Assembly (NCBI GenBank): GCA_012934845.2
Contig: WNNJ02001098.1
Location: 101,065-165,064 of the forward strand
DNA from: Pomphorhynchus laevis
Taxonomy: Eukaryota > Acanthocephala > Palaeacanthocephala > Echinorhynchida > Pomphorhynchidae
Direction of reading: 5' to 3'
Length of the DNA: 64,000 nucleotides
Position 1 is the first letter of the stretch. Every line of letters begins with the position of its first letter. The position numbers were made by a program, and so were the translations under genes. This document shows positions 12,501-22,554 of the stretch, piece after piece. The notes beneath the pieces were generated by a model. It did no database searches. It saw only the letters and a program-made list of their open reading frames with translations, and was not told the DNA's origin.

Positions 12501-13699
12501 CAAGACGCAATGAGTTATCATTTGAAAATGGAATTTTGCTTTTAGGAGCGCGTGTATTAATTCCGACGAGTCTACGGGAGACAGTTTTGCGAGCTTTGCA
12601 TGCAGGCCATCCGGGAATTGTGGCTATGAAGTCCTTATCACGATATTACGTATGGTGGCCTGGATTGGATGCTGATATCGAGCGCTCAGTACAAAATTGT
12701 AACGATTGTCAGCGTTTCCGGAATAACGAACCTAACCATCCACTTCACAATTGGCCTGTACCCAGCGATATATGGACTAGGATTCACGTAGATTTCGCCG
12801 GACCATCCCAACAGGAGTATTACTTTGTGGTTCAGTGTGCTCTATCAAAATGGCCAGAGGTTATTAAGATGCAATGTACAAGTGCTCACTCAACAATAAA
12901 GGTATTAAGAGAAATATTTGCCAGAAATGGGGTTCCGGAAGAGCTGGTATCAGACAATGGTCCCCCGTTTCAGTCTTCCGAATTCGCGAATTTTTTGCAG
13001 TCTAATGGAGTAAAGCATGTAAGAGTATCTCCGTATCACCCAAGATCAAACGGTTTAGCGGAGAGGTTTATTCAAGTACTAAAGAATAAAGTGATCAGAC
13101 CTTACAATATACACGATCGTCCAAAGCGATTGCAGCAATTCTTATTGTCGTATAGAAACACACCGCACAGTGCCACAGGAAAACCACCATCAATTGTCTT
13201 TACCGGTCATCGTTTGACTACCTTATTTGATCGTTTGAAACCGAATCTACGTTCTACACTTGAAGGTTATCAAGCAAATAACAAAATACATTTCGATAAG
13301 AAATCCAAACCGAGGGAGTTTTATTCAGGAGAAAAGGTGTGGTATCGGCAGAAAAGTAACGAACCGTGGTCGGCGGGGGAAATAGAAAAGCGCTCAAACT
13401 GGACATCGTATGTCGTGAGCAACGCTGATCAAAACTACAGATTACACGCCGATATGCTTCGTAAAGGAGAAGGTATAGAGAATCGAGAAATTACCAATGA
13501 TGCAGACAATGATCAAGAGAAAATGAATTCAACATTGTCACAGCGGATTGAGATAACTAGTGATCAAAGTCCACTTACCATTACGAATTCGGCGGATGAA
13601 AAAAATCTTGAACATGATAATTGCCATCGCCAATTACCTAGACGATCAGAAAGAGTCCGTAAAGTACCTGTTCGATATGGCTGGAATGTGGCGTACTAA
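9545..13699 (+). CDS. Gag-Pol polyprotein of the Ty3/Gypsy element
   Basis: One uninterrupted 1384-residue frame. Gag occupies roughly residues 50-260. Two zinc knuckles follow, CTRCNGSNH (about 267) and CHRCGKIGH (about 288). The aspartic protease motif FDTGA lies near 355, RT with YLDDVVV near 649, RNase H near 796 (YCDACERGLGAV), the integrase HHCC near 1018-1058, the catalytic D, D and E near 1082, 1137 and 1173, and a GPY/F-like tail after 1270. Protease-RT-RNaseH-integrase is the Ty3/Gypsy order; the style recalls K02A2.6-like elements. Gag and Pol are not separated by a stop or frameshift, as in fission yeast Tf1. The start at 9545 is the first in-frame ATG and lies in the LTR. Confidence 0.95.
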   Translation: MSENTTIGDEGGSKFSSNDIMKIVWEQQRTLTKLMESLQNRENPNKDCNIPAFQHFNADHDKWIDYGIQLKNFLGMHRVDSQMRQKQFLLSSCGQEIFRLVGQLIPSFEKEDITFEMIIKELDRHFKKPMHIVAARFEFTQCRQKANQSHKDWIAEARGLASKCSFFDQSIQTEQQAIDDRLRDLVIAYTPIEEIRMSLLRLDNPTLDDVIRIASNWEMTQATKHLLATETSSNYANDSKKDVEISHVNKLSAGRRSQWNKNSMPRCTRCNGSNHVNEQQCWAKNVKCHRCGKIGHIRRCCKVALQNIHQLISDENGDNKAVELAFLEIQNVCRRDHILGPTLEVRINGVQVEMEFDTGAMLSVISQKTWSSCGSPELRAGRWLRSFGGGLIKSIGQCQVTVELDNVAKLLNVEVVYETEKSLFGQPWIEAFNMSLPRQVRSRPRAINQLNLNQQGASDLNHMLLRFKELFNEDLGNIKDLEIKLQVDPSAIARCIPARRVPLPLKPKIEEELKRLLSNGTLEQVDSNCNYIEWASPIVSVLKKDNSIRLCADFKATINPYLNCDCFELPTFEEILSKIAGGTLYSVLDLKDAYSQMKVHQDSRKYLTISTPFGYYQYRRLPFGLSIAPILFQRYMNQLLGTIPGVAVYLDDVVVAGETRSEHIDRLRSVMTRLLNAGIRVKREKCLFLQEQVKFLGHVLDKGMVKVDPEKVDTIQNICPPSNPKELRTFLGTIGFLERFIPHLRSQCADLYSLTGVRANWNWTDRHQSQFELVKQSMLKPKILIPYDGKSNLKLYCDACERGLGAVLLQETKNNRYLPIAYASRKLSSAEINYSQIDREALALIFGVNKFRYFLLGRKFVLITDHKPLKYIFGNQRNLPKIANQRLVRWALLLSQFDYELECIPGKDNIIADVLSRFPCQGLDCAETSGTNDICVNLLCEDTPLLSATAIREATKQDLILKKVTQYVSIGWPNKVTDSNIHYYSTRRNELSFENGILLLGARVLIPTSLRETVLRALHAGHPGIVAMKSLSRYYVWWPGLDADIERSVQNCNDCQRFRNNEPNHPLHNWPVPSDIWTRIHVDFAGPSQQEYYFVVQCALSKWPEVIKMQCTSAHSTIKVLREIFARNGVPEELVSDNGPPFQSSEFANFLQSNGVKHVRVSPYHPRSNGLAERFIQVLKNKVIRPYNIHDRPKRLQQFLLSYRNTPHSATGKPPSIVFTGHRLTTLFDRLKPNLRSTLEGYQANNKIHFDKKSKPREFYSGEKVWYRQKSNEPWSAGEIEKRSNWTSYVVSNADQNYRLHADMLRKGEGIENREITNDADNDQEKMNSTLSQRIEITSDQSPLTITNSADEKNLEHDNCHRQLPRRSERVRKVPVRYGWNVAY
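9563..9577 (+). other. Putative primer-binding site
   Basis: ATTGGCGACGAGGG follows the LTR at once. TGG pairs with the CCA end of a tRNA, and TGGCGAC is a common start of Gypsy primer sites. It is also coding (residues 7-11 of gag). Confidence 0.7.
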
Positions 13700-13728
13700 A
13701 AAGACCACATTTATATGGGGAAGAGGAA

Positions 13729-13920
13729 TGTTGTGTATGAACGAACACACTGCAAATGTATGGCAATGACGATTATCACTGGCAGCAATGTGCTTGGCGG
13801 TATGCCTTTGTATTTTGACTATATATGTCGGATAGCGACTGTTTCTGAACGCTGGTGTTTTGTTTGTACTAAAAATTAAAAAACGTTAGCGTTTGCTTTG
13901 CAATGTCTGAAAACACAACA
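13729..13920 (+). repeat. 3' LTR
   Basis: Same 192 bp as the 5' LTR at an offset of 4358. It is preceded by the purine tract and followed by the ACAAG duplication. Confidence 0.95.
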
Positions 13921-14029
13921 ACAAGAACAGAATCGACCAGTTAAAACGAATCAGAGAAAGTGAGAGCATCATATAATACAACTCAGTCAAAGGTGCTCAA
14001 GATGCTCTTGCGGGAGGATAATCCACCAG
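13921..14029 (+). pseudogene. LINE-E continuation after the Gypsy insertion
   Basis: After the duplicated ACAAG the sequence continues in the character of the LINE-E helical region (NRIDQLKRIRESES, then LKMLLREDNPPG). With the left flank ending in KLEKYAFYK, this indicates one LINE-E split by the LTR element. Confidence 0.55.
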
Positions 14030-14661
14030 GGGTTTTATATCGTAAAGATGACATATTTAAATTTAAAGAAGAAACATATTTGTGCATGAGCATTCATGCA
14101 TACCATATAATATAAAATATAATACATTAAACAATGAAATTTTAAGAATTGCCACAATATGTAATGATATTGGCTTTCTTCAAAATCATTTAAATAATTT
14201 AATAGATACATATTTTAAACTAGGTTACTATAAAAATAACATCAAACAGAAAATAGTAAAATATACAAATCAACAAAATATTATTATAAATAAATATAAA
14301 ATCTTCAACCGGAATTTTTTATGGATGGATCATAAATAATATATTTGAAATTAAAATAAGATACTAGATAAAAAATTTATCAGAGGAAATACGTCATTAG
14401 TATGTATTTGACCCCGCTGCTATTCTGGATCATGGAATAGGGGCCAAAACCTGATAGCATAGCAATTCGTCCTAATGACCTCTAATCCTAATTCTGATAC
14501 AACGTCTGATATTTATTAGTCAATTGATAACAATTGACTTTTATTTAAAAATTCAAGTTTAAATTTTTACTTGATATAAATTATATAAAATCTTATATTA
14601 CAATTAATTATTTAAATATATAAATTTTATTCAGCATTATTTTTAATTTATAAATAATGTA
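14030..14661 (+). mobile_element. Penelope-like element 3' piece, copy 2
   Basis: The frame 14082-14339 reads YNTLNNEILRIATICNDIGF then LIDTYFKLGYYKNNI. This resembles the segment after the RT of Penelope-like elements (R-IC---DF--H---L---F---GY---I). A conserved non-coding stretch follows, from TCAGAGGAAATACGTCATTA (14379) to TTTATAAATAAT (14657), shared with 4905-5337, 7591-7800 and 57160-57360. The coding part is only a C-terminal fragment. It sits within LINE-E, between two pieces that fit together. Confidence 0.6.
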
Positions 14662-15230
14662 AAATGCATGCCAAAAGCGGTTATTGTGTATACGACATAA
14701 TATTGTAAGAGACAGAATAGCGAAGGACCTCACAAAAATATATTGCTCAGTATCGATTGAACAATGTCTTCAAAAACTACCAAGTGGAATAATATTTGAG
14801 CGCTCCAATACGAAATAAGATCAGAATACAATACTTGATATTATATGCAATGTTCTGTAAGGGGATAAAACCGAGGAGACCTTGATAGACGTGTGTATTT
14901 TCAGGCGTCTAACTCTGATTAATACATCTAACAATACTTCTAATATATTTCAATATCACGAGAAGCGGAAAATACCAAAATACGATTAACGAATATCTCG
15001 TTTTGAGCGCTCGACGATTTATCCGATTGTGCTTGCATCTAATAGAGGATTTGGTAAAATTGGAGATAAAGTCATAAAACATATGGCAACGTTATAATCA
15101 AAGAGTACAAACGAAACTTAGGGGTGACATTAGGAAATTTAGAACAACTGTTGGTTTTAAATTGCAAAAATGGCATCAATGTGTGTAAGAGCTGCACGTT
15201 CATCATACGAATGTCCAGTCAATGAACTTA
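14662..15230 (+). pseudogene. LINE-E C-terminal region with nuclease-like motifs (copy E5)
   Basis: Reads HAKSGYCVYDII (14667), RDRIAKDLTKIYCSVSIEQC (14710), then HEKRKIPKYD and RISRFERSTIYPIVLAS (about 14955), with LQKW near the end. In better-kept relatives this is H-x-C...GG-V-RHN-IRD...E-x-L-P-L, then a D-x-K-Y nuclease core. It is probably the continuation of E3, with the PLE piece in between. Stops and shifts are present. Confidence 0.6.
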
Positions 15231-15235
15231 GAGTT

Positions 15236-15405
15236 TCCCTTATTTTACTATTATTGACACTATATTTCACTATTATTAACATAATATTTCATTATTATTG
15301 ACACCTTATTTCACTATTATTGACGTTATATTATTATTGACACATTATTTTACTATTATTGGCATCATATTTCTCTATTATTGACATTTGCTATTATTAT
15401 TTATA
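15236..15405 (+). repeat. Array of about 20-bp TTATTGACA repeats
   Basis: Seven or so units such as CTATTATTGACATTT and TATTATTGACACCTTATTTC, with spacings near 20-23 bp and one shorter unit. It directly joins the start of a 5'-truncated LINE-D. Confidence 0.75.
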
Positions 15406-15408
15406 TTA

Positions 15409-18290
15409 TTATAGAATATTTTTCTATTATTATAACGTTGAGGGCTTTAGGACATTGCTAAATGAGGGAATAGCTAAATGATTTAATAATTTCTATATAC
15501 TCATTCTGGTAGAAACATTACTTACTGACAAAATTTCGATCGAGGGATTTTACACTTTCGATACTCCAGTGATAATTATGCCTAGAGGACGGCCTTCTGG
15601 TAGAATTCAAAATGCGATCAAACCTTCCTTACTTAAAGCGGCGAACATTATTAATAATCTGTCTAAACTACTGCAGTTTACCCACAGCTTAAAGCCTACT
15701 ATAATAGCAGGATATTTTAATGCTAGAAATGATGTGACTATTTCAGATAAGCTGTTCTCTTTAAAGGAATATCTCGAATCGCAAAACCTTGCACTACATG
15801 CACCTGAAGAGAAATGGTCGTACGAATCTTGGAATGGAAGAAGTTGCGTGGATATGGTATTCTCGAACATTCCGATTGTAAGAATAAATATTGAATTAGC
15901 GTTCGTCAGATCACTTATACGCATCATAAGCTAGTATCGTATTTGTTTGGAGAAGAAATATTTTGAAGGTTTTCTTAAAGCCCATGCAACCATGTCGAAT
16001 TTTCTGTAAAATTAGGATTAATATTGACATTATCGATCTTTTATATGAATTGTTAATAGCAGGAGATCTTGCTGCTAGTCTTACATGCTTGACAAAGTCG
16101 TTGGTGGATGCGTGCTATTCGACTAGGGCAAGCAGGAGAACTTACCAGGTCTCTAACAAACCGAATTGGCTTAGGCAGTTTCAACGAGAGCTTATAAATT
16201 TCTGTAAACTATCGAGAAACAATATAGAATTACGTGAAGAGTACGTTCGTTATCGTAGATTATACTGTCAAATTCTTTCCTACTTTAGGAAGACAAGCTT
16301 GCGTAAAGCTGAGGGTATAATCCCGGAAAAGGCCGGGAAAACGTCATGCTTACTAACACATCGAAATTGCTCAAATAAACCTGGAATTCCAATTAGCAAT
16401 TGGGCTCAGCATCTTTTCGAAGTGCTTAGTCAGGCGTCAGGGTCGTTGTCATAGATAGGTTTTCCCTATATTGATCATGTTCTTGATAATTTGGATCCTA
16501 TCAATCATCCCTTCGACTCATCAGAAATACTAAAAGCATTAGGCAATATAATGAAAAAGCAGGGCCAGACGGTATATGTACAGAACATATATTCACATAT
16601 TTTCTATTATTAGTCAATTACTAGGTATTGCTTTTCAACATACTACTCAGGGGAGTGAGGTGCCAAGCTACCGATACCGAGGAACGACGGTATAATTAAG
16701 ATGTTATACAAAGATTCGGAATCTTATAGTGATATGAACTCATATAAAAATATCATACTCCTTAATCACTCGTATAATGTTCAAACACGCGTAGTGGCTG
16801 CACGTTTAATCACATTTCGTAGTGAATTTATCCCACAAAAGCAATATGGATTTAGTCCTAATGGATTAACCATCGATGCTTTGTCAAGGTGTGCTCGCAA
16901 GTTAAGGATGATTTCGATTTCAGGCGTTCACTGTACGCTATATTCATAGATTTTCAAAAAGCATTTGACTCAGTATATCGAACAATATTGCTTGAAAAAC
17001 TAGCCTTTAAAATATACATTGCAGGTAACATCCTTAAATTAATCTATAAGTTACTTCAACCAAGCTGTATGAGAATATTTGATGGGCCAAGCTTATCGGA
17101 TGATTTTACAGTAGACAAAGGAGTGTTACAAGGTGATCAATTTAGTCCTCTACTCTTTTCCTTTATGTTATAAATTTGCCTTCATTTATTTGCAAGCAAT
17201 TACCTTCTGTAAGCTGTGTATTGTACGCAGATGATCTTGTCATAATGACCCATCATGTAAGCTCGGCACAAAGTGCACTTAATCGCCTAAGATACTATTG
17301 TGGTTGTAATCAGCTAGAGTTAAATATATCCAAATCGAAAGCCATGAAGTTTAAGAAAGGTGAACGTCTTGCTTGTAAATACTATTTGATTTATGATGAT
17401 ACTTTCTTGGAGTTCTGCAATAGTTATTAGTTTTTGGATATTTTGATGACTTCGCAATGGTCCTTTAAGAAACATGTAGAGTTAAAAGCGGTCAAGATTG
17501 CTTTAACAAGTTTGTATGCTAAGAACTTAGGTGCGCTATCATTTTAGGGGATGGCCTCCGTTATTTTTGCGTGATGCTTCTTCCCATTATATTATACGGC
17601 GTATCATCATTCTGGTCGGACTTATTAGCTATGAATTTTGGTCAAATTGATCTTTGTAAATAGAAATTCTTGAAGCGTATCCTTGGCCTTCTGTAAAGCC
17701 GTCATCCACGGTATTCGCATCTATATCTAGAGTAAATTTATATTATGCAACTAAAACATTCTTTTAGCCTTCCTCAAACTGACCAATTTTTAGGAAAAAA
17801 CAACAGTTATCAGGAAAAGCTATCACGGGTAGACTCTAATTATTTTCTGATGCCGGCGTATACACAATCTAAATGGATGAACGCAAGAGCTATTAAACGA
17901 CAATTAATTTGGCGGGATTCTTTTAATGGTAATATATGATAAGATATGCAAAATTAAGTTATCATGTCATCTTAAAGGCCCGAACTGTGTTTGTAGATAC
18001 TGTGATCGTAGCTGCGTATTTTTACTTCACATTTGTTTGTCTATATTTCGTAAACATTCCCTTGAGTTGTGTAGATAGGTTAGGTTAGTATATGCTTTGC
18101 AAACCATCGATGCTTCACAACACTGGAAAGAAACCATATCAATAAAGAATTAAAGAATTGGTTGTTAAACATGATAATCAAACGGAATGCTGCGCTTATG
18201 AATGAAGAGCACACAAAATTATTGCAAATTGATTTTTATTCTTTTCTGTTTTGCTCGTAACCGAGAGGTATAGTGGGCTTAATAACGCTC
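15409..18290 (+). pseudogene. LINE-D relic (copy D5): endonuclease, RT and Cys-rich end
   Basis: Starts inside the endonuclease (NVEGFRTLLNEG at 15437). GFYTFDTP (15547) and EEKWSYESWNGRSCVDM (15806) match D2 and D3. A linker frame (15963-16454) precedes the RT: IDFQKAFDSVYR (16952), GVLQGDQFSP (17119) and LYADDLVIM (17218). The end has QSKWMNARAIKRQLIWRDS (17862) and a CVCRYCDRSC cluster near 17985. GAGAGGTATAG..TTAATAA near 18262-18285 resembles the LINE-D 3' end. Many stops and frame breaks; old. Confidence 0.8.
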
Positions 18291-18550
18291 TTTATGAACA
18301 AAGGAAGATAATCAAATACATGGAGAGGGTAAATATATTGAACGAGCGTCATTCGTTCCAGCAGTATTTTTGTTTCTGGGAGGATCTAGAACCGAGTCGT
18401 CGATTTTATTTAAAAGAACCAAGAGCTACTACAACTCGTACAATGAAAAGGTCAATAGAATGCAAAGCGAAGTTAGTATAATAATGGCCAAGATGATATA
18501 TCGCTGTGTCCGCAGTGCGCGATCAGCTATCCATTTCCCTTGCAATTGAC
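18290..18550 (+). pseudogene. LINE-E C-terminal piece (copy E6)
   Basis: Reads EQRKIIKYMERVNILNERHS in frame 18251-18481. A second frame reads SYNEKVNRMQSEVSIIMAKM then CVRSARSAIH (18435-18530), the typical last lines of this family. It is a frameshifted remnant only. Confidence 0.55.
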
Positions 18551-18860
18551 AATAAGAAATATTGACGGGCCCATTTGCGGGAAGCCATTATATCAGCAAT
18601 GGTTGTTTAGTATTGTAAAAATACTATTATTAAAAAGTTATTATATTTTGAGTTTAAAGTTCTGATGATAATAAACTGATTATTATAGAAAATATTGTGG
18701 AAAATTTCTTATTATAAATAGCTAATTTCGATTCTTTCCTGCTACTACCGCTAGATCCTGCACTGCGCTCGGCTTGGGTGTGCTGTTATTTTATAATATT
18801 TTGCAACGCGGAAGTCTAGAAGAATTCTGCAGCTCAAAATTGAATCATATTTAACACACA
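18551..18860. other. Spacer, no gene seen
   Basis: AT-rich with short broken frames. Nothing here matches the families in the window. Confidence 0.4.
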
Positions 18861-18954
18861 GAGCGATAACAAGAGATAAGCCTTCAGATAAATTATTGTG
18901 TTGTGGATGCAACGGACAGAATGCCAAATGCAAATCATGCAAATGTATCGGCTG
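18861..18954 (+). pseudogene. LINE-D ORF1 Cys-rich start, cut by the MULE
   Basis: Translation near 18887 gives KLLCCGCNGQNAKCKSCKC, very close to the D3 ORF1 start HCCQCNGRNAVCKSCLC. The reading stops at the MULE end at 18955. The first 72 bases (18861-18932) are repeated with one mismatch at 20465-20536. Confidence 0.7.
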
Positions 18955-20460
18955 GGTCCATTTTTCACATTATGTGAAAAATGGTCCTTTTTTCACATAA
19001 ATTTTTTACCCCTAAAATGAAAATAAATCTCACTGGAAAAATAATAAAGAGCAATAGAAAAGGTGATAAAATAGCTCATGAAGGCTATTTCTACAATTAC
19101 ACAAAGACCGAGTTGGGCAAGAAGCATTGGCGCTGCAATAAGCGAGGGTGTAACTCAATATTGAAGACGGATATTGGGAATGTATTGTGGGATGTTGTAG
19201 GTGTTCATAACCATCTATGAGATGAAGTTAAATATCATCGAACACTTCTCAAAGAAAAAATAAGGATCAGGGCTTTGAATTCAAACGAATCATCGAGGAA
19301 TGTAGTCCTAAATGTTATAAAGGATAATCAAACTATAAAGGTTCCTCTAAATTTGAAGAAACTTAATAGCTATGTAACAGATGAAAGAAGGAAAAACAAC
19401 TTTACAACAGTAAAAGATTACGACATTCCTTTGGAGCTCCAAACTACTACAGATAATAATAAGTTTTTATTTTTTGATAGTGGAGTTAAAGATAAGGATA
19501 GGGTCGTAATATTTACAACTGAAGCAAACATCTCTAATCTTGAAATATCAAACATTCTACTTTGCGATGGAACATTTAAGACAGCCCCTTCAACATTTGA
19601 ACAGTTATTTACTATTCAGATAAAGGTTAGTGGAACGTTTTTGCCTGTGATGTACTGTTTCATGAAAAATAGAAGAGAGGAATCGTATGACAAAATATTT
19701 GGTTGGATAAAAACAAACTACCCAAAGGTTACTAGTAGTCAGAAATTTATCATTATCGATTTTGAATTGGCAAGTTATAACTCCTTACATTCTCATTTCG
19801 ATAATTCTACATTATATGGATGTAACTTTCATCTTGGTCAAATTGTTTGGCGAAGAGTTCAGATGTTGAATTTTTCTAAGGAGTTCATCAATAATCCTCA
19901 AACAAAGCTTCTAGTTAAGATGATACTTGCATTATCCTTTGTCCCGCCGTCTGACGTGTTTATTGTGGCTGCAAGGTTAAAGAATTATATAATCGAAGAA
20001 AGATCTTTGGATGTTTTAATGCTTTTTGAATGGTTTCAGGGTGAATATCTATCGAATGAAACTTGTAACAAAAAGATATCATTTTGGAATGTTTACGAGA
20101 GAACAGAGATGAATATTCCCAGAACCACCAACTCTCTTGAAGGTTACCATAGGCATCTAAATAGCTTGATTGATAGTAAACAGAGTTCTATAATTCCAAT
20201 TCTAAATGAACTAAAAAATGAACAGTTAATCGTGGATAACAAGATTTTACTACTTCTTCATGAAGATATAAAAATACCCGAAGATCCCGTGAAATCCCTT
20301 TTGGCTTCCTACAAGTTGCTTCCAAGTATAGATTATCTCAAGCATATTGCTCTGAATTTTCATTGGAAACTTGACTAATAAAAATTTTATTTAATTTTTT
20401 TACCCATGTTTTTCATGTGTGAAAAAAGGACCATTTTTCACATAATGTGAAAAATGGTCC
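18955..20460 (+). mobile_element. FLYWCH-MULE DNA transposon, about 1.5 kb
   Basis: Terminal inverted repeats of 43 bp lie at 18955-18997 and 20418-20460 with one mismatch. Each repeat is itself a near-palindrome (GGACCATTTTTCACA joined to TGTGAAAAATGGTCC), so each end can fold alone. Between them is a FLYWCH zinc finger followed by a MULE-type DDE transposase. I find no 8-10 bp target duplication, but a 72-bp copy of the left flank occurs just outside the right end. It seems young: one stop separates the zinc finger from the transposase. Confidence 0.85.
19017..20378 (+). pseudogene. FLYWCH zinc finger plus MULE transposase, one in-frame stop
   Basis: From the ATG at 19017 the frame gives GYFYNYTKTELGKKHWRC, CNSIL and HNHL: a FLYWCH finger with C, C, H, H ligands that would bind transposon ends. 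A TGA at 19218-19220 ends it, and the same frame continues to 20378. There LLCDGTFKTAP (about 19557) carries the first catalytic D, FIIIDFELA (about 19746) the second, and CNFHLGQ (about 19823) the C-x2-H motif of MULE transposases. A possible catalytic E lies in the TNSLEGYHRHLN block (about 20118-20165). The TGA could be a CGA-to-TGA mutation. An earlier ATG at 18981 lies in the repeat. Confidence 0.85.
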
Positions 20461-20464
20461 TAAG

Positions 20465-20536
20465 GAGCGATAACAAGAGATAAGCCTTCAGATAAATTAT
20501 TGTGTTGCGGATGCAACGGACAGAATGCCAAATGCA
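20465..20536 (+). repeat. 72-bp direct repeat of the LINE-D fragment flanking the MULE
   Basis: Identical to 18861-18932 except one base (GTTGCGG against GTTGTGG). It starts four bases after the right MULE end. Confidence 0.9.
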
Positions 20537-20560
20537 TTCTGTCCGTTGCATCCGCAACAC
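20502..20560. repeat. Perfect 27-bp hairpin made from LINE-D sequence
   Basis: Arm 20502-20528 (GTGTTGCGGATGCAACGGAC...) is followed by the loop CAAAT and its exact reverse complement at 20534-20560. The left arm is the end of the 72-bp repeat, so the inverted copy arose after or with that duplication. Confidence 0.9.
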
Positions 20561-22380
20561 ATTAGGGAAAAACTCTAACAATTACATCCTAATTCAAGAT
20601 AAGTTTATTCAGACTCGATATTAAAAGTTCCGGTTCCGGGATTCGTTAATCATTATTTAAATCAGGTTTCAATCTGTTTCCGTAAGTAATATCATTTCCG
20701 CTGCACGTAGCACACAAGGATCTGCAGGTCCTTCAGCCATGGACGTACATAATTGGTGTATCATGCTAGATTTATTTGGTCATAGTTCGATTAAATTAGC
20801 AGAATCTTTAGCTAGTCTAGAAGTCCCAATCGCTACCTCGTTACTGCCATCTGGCTCTCTCAATGTTTTTACGGCTAGCCGTCTCATTCCCCTTGACAAA
20901 AATCCTGGGGTTCGACCTATTGGATCGGGAACTTCGAAAGCAGAATCATAGGAAAAGTTTTATGCGAGATTATACAAGAAGATTTACAATCAGTAGCATG
21001 TCTTGAACAGCTGTGTGTCGGTCAGCGTTGTGGGGTAGAAGCCGCAATTCACTAAGTTGCTGAGCAATTCAGACAATGTCAATATGTTGCGATTCTTCAA
21101 GTAGTATTATCTATGCATCAAACGCATTCACTGTATAAATAGAAATCTAGCGCTAAAAATATAAAGTTTATGTCCATATATGTAAACACTTATGGCAAAT
21201 TTCTACATTGGCCCTACTTCATTGTTGTCGATGGTGATATTATCAATGCGGAAGAAGGTTCACACAAAATGACCCACTCTCAATGTTTGCCTTTGCCGCA
21301 CCTCTAATAAAACGGATTCAATCTTCAATTCCAGATGTATCTCACATATGGTATGATGACGATTAGAATTGTGTGGGGAAGATTGAGAGCTTGGTTGAGG
21401 TTTGGAACCTCCTAAGACAAAATGAACACAAGTATGAATTTATGCTTCATGAGCGAAAATGTGAAGTAGTAGTGCATGAACAAAATTTAGTTTCTTCGGA
21501 AATTGTATTTCATGGATGCGGAATCAAAATAGTCACAAATTGAATACGAATTTTGGGATCGGTTATTGGAACACAATATTTTATCGACGAATTTATCACT
21601 GAAAAAGTTAGGCGTTGGGCTGACCTAGTATCCAACCTTACAAATGTTGCAAAACTGAATGCTCATATTGCGTATGTAGCCCTGACTCAGTCCCTCGAGT
21701 ATAAGTGGACTTATTCATAAATAACATGTGAAGGGAGTCTAAATTCATACGCCAGTCTGTCTGATTTACTGTTGAAACAGCTTATTCCGGTAATAACAGG
21801 TTTAATAGTGGATAATGAATCTGTCTTATGTTATTGTTGAGCAACCTACAGCAACACGGGATATGGATGCAAGACTCGACATTTAATGCAACGGTTTATT
21901 CGGTGATACAGTAGAGCGGTCCCTACTGGATATTTGTACATTCGACCACCCAGTCCAATCGTATCGTTCGAATAATCAGGATAACCACATCAATTACCAC
22001 ACACAAAGAAAAATTGCCAAGTACAGTGAACGTGTTGCCAAGTACAGCGAACGTGTTGCAAAGTTTGAAGACGCAAATTTTTACCCGTTCGTAATAGCGT
22101 GTAACGGTGCAATGGAAAATGAGGCTCAGCTAATTCTGAAGCGTATGGCAAAATTGGAAGTTTAAAAATCTAAACGACCGAACAATCGTTGCATTGAAGA
22201 CCTTAGAGTGGACATTGGTTTTCTAATGACTAGGTAGGCTTCATTCGCATTGCGAAATGGGAGGTCGATTACTGGAAGGTTTGCAGGAATTGCAATGGAA
22301 AATTGAATTGGTGATACGATAGATGATCTTATAATTCAAGATACACTGTCGTGTCGGGATGTTCAAATTTGATATCTTAT
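20561..22380 (+). pseudogene. LINE-E relic (copy E2), RT to C-terminus
   Basis: SAMDVHNWCIMLDLFG (20718) and ASRLIPLDKNPGVRPIGSG (20872-20928) mark the RT start of this family. Near 21230 DIINAEEGSH and SQCLPLP correspond to motif B (EGTTQGDPLAM in better-kept elements); near 21340 HIWYDDD stands for the YADD box. The end has RKIAKYSERV, repeated by a short duplication, then RVAKFEDANFYPFVIACNGA (22045-22105). Many stops. The family appears to carry a restriction-like nuclease, not an APE domain; this is inference from the C-terminal motifs. Confidence 0.65.
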
Positions 22381-22554
22381 TTTTTATTTCAATCGAGACG
22401 TTTTGGATTGTTCTATTGTTGCCCGTTAGGGGACTTTGAAAGTATCATGTTTATTTTGATTTAAAATAATATTTTTTCCAAAAAATATTATATACTACCC
22501 AAGTGTTCATTTTATTAGCATTTTATCACATTTATATAACATTTTTATATTGAC

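Larger units (their letters stand above)
9371..13920 (+). mobile_element. Ty3/Gypsy LTR retrotransposon, looks whole and very young
   Basis: A 4550-bp element with LTRs at 9371-9562 and 13729-13920. They are 192 bp each and identical as far as I can read. They start with TGTTG and end with ACA. The 5-bp target duplication ACAAG lies at 9366-9370 and 13921-13925. A single gag-pol frame fills the inside. A likely primer-binding site (TTGGCGACGAGGG) follows the 5' LTR, and a purine tract (GGGGAAGAGGAA, 13717-13728) precedes the 3' LTR. Identical LTRs mean recent insertion. It lies inside a LINE-E relic. Confidence 0.97.

Noticed and set aside
18955-20460. Conventional 9-bp target duplication of the MULE
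   Set aside because: The bases next to the two ends (TATCGGCTG and TAAGGAGCG) do not match.
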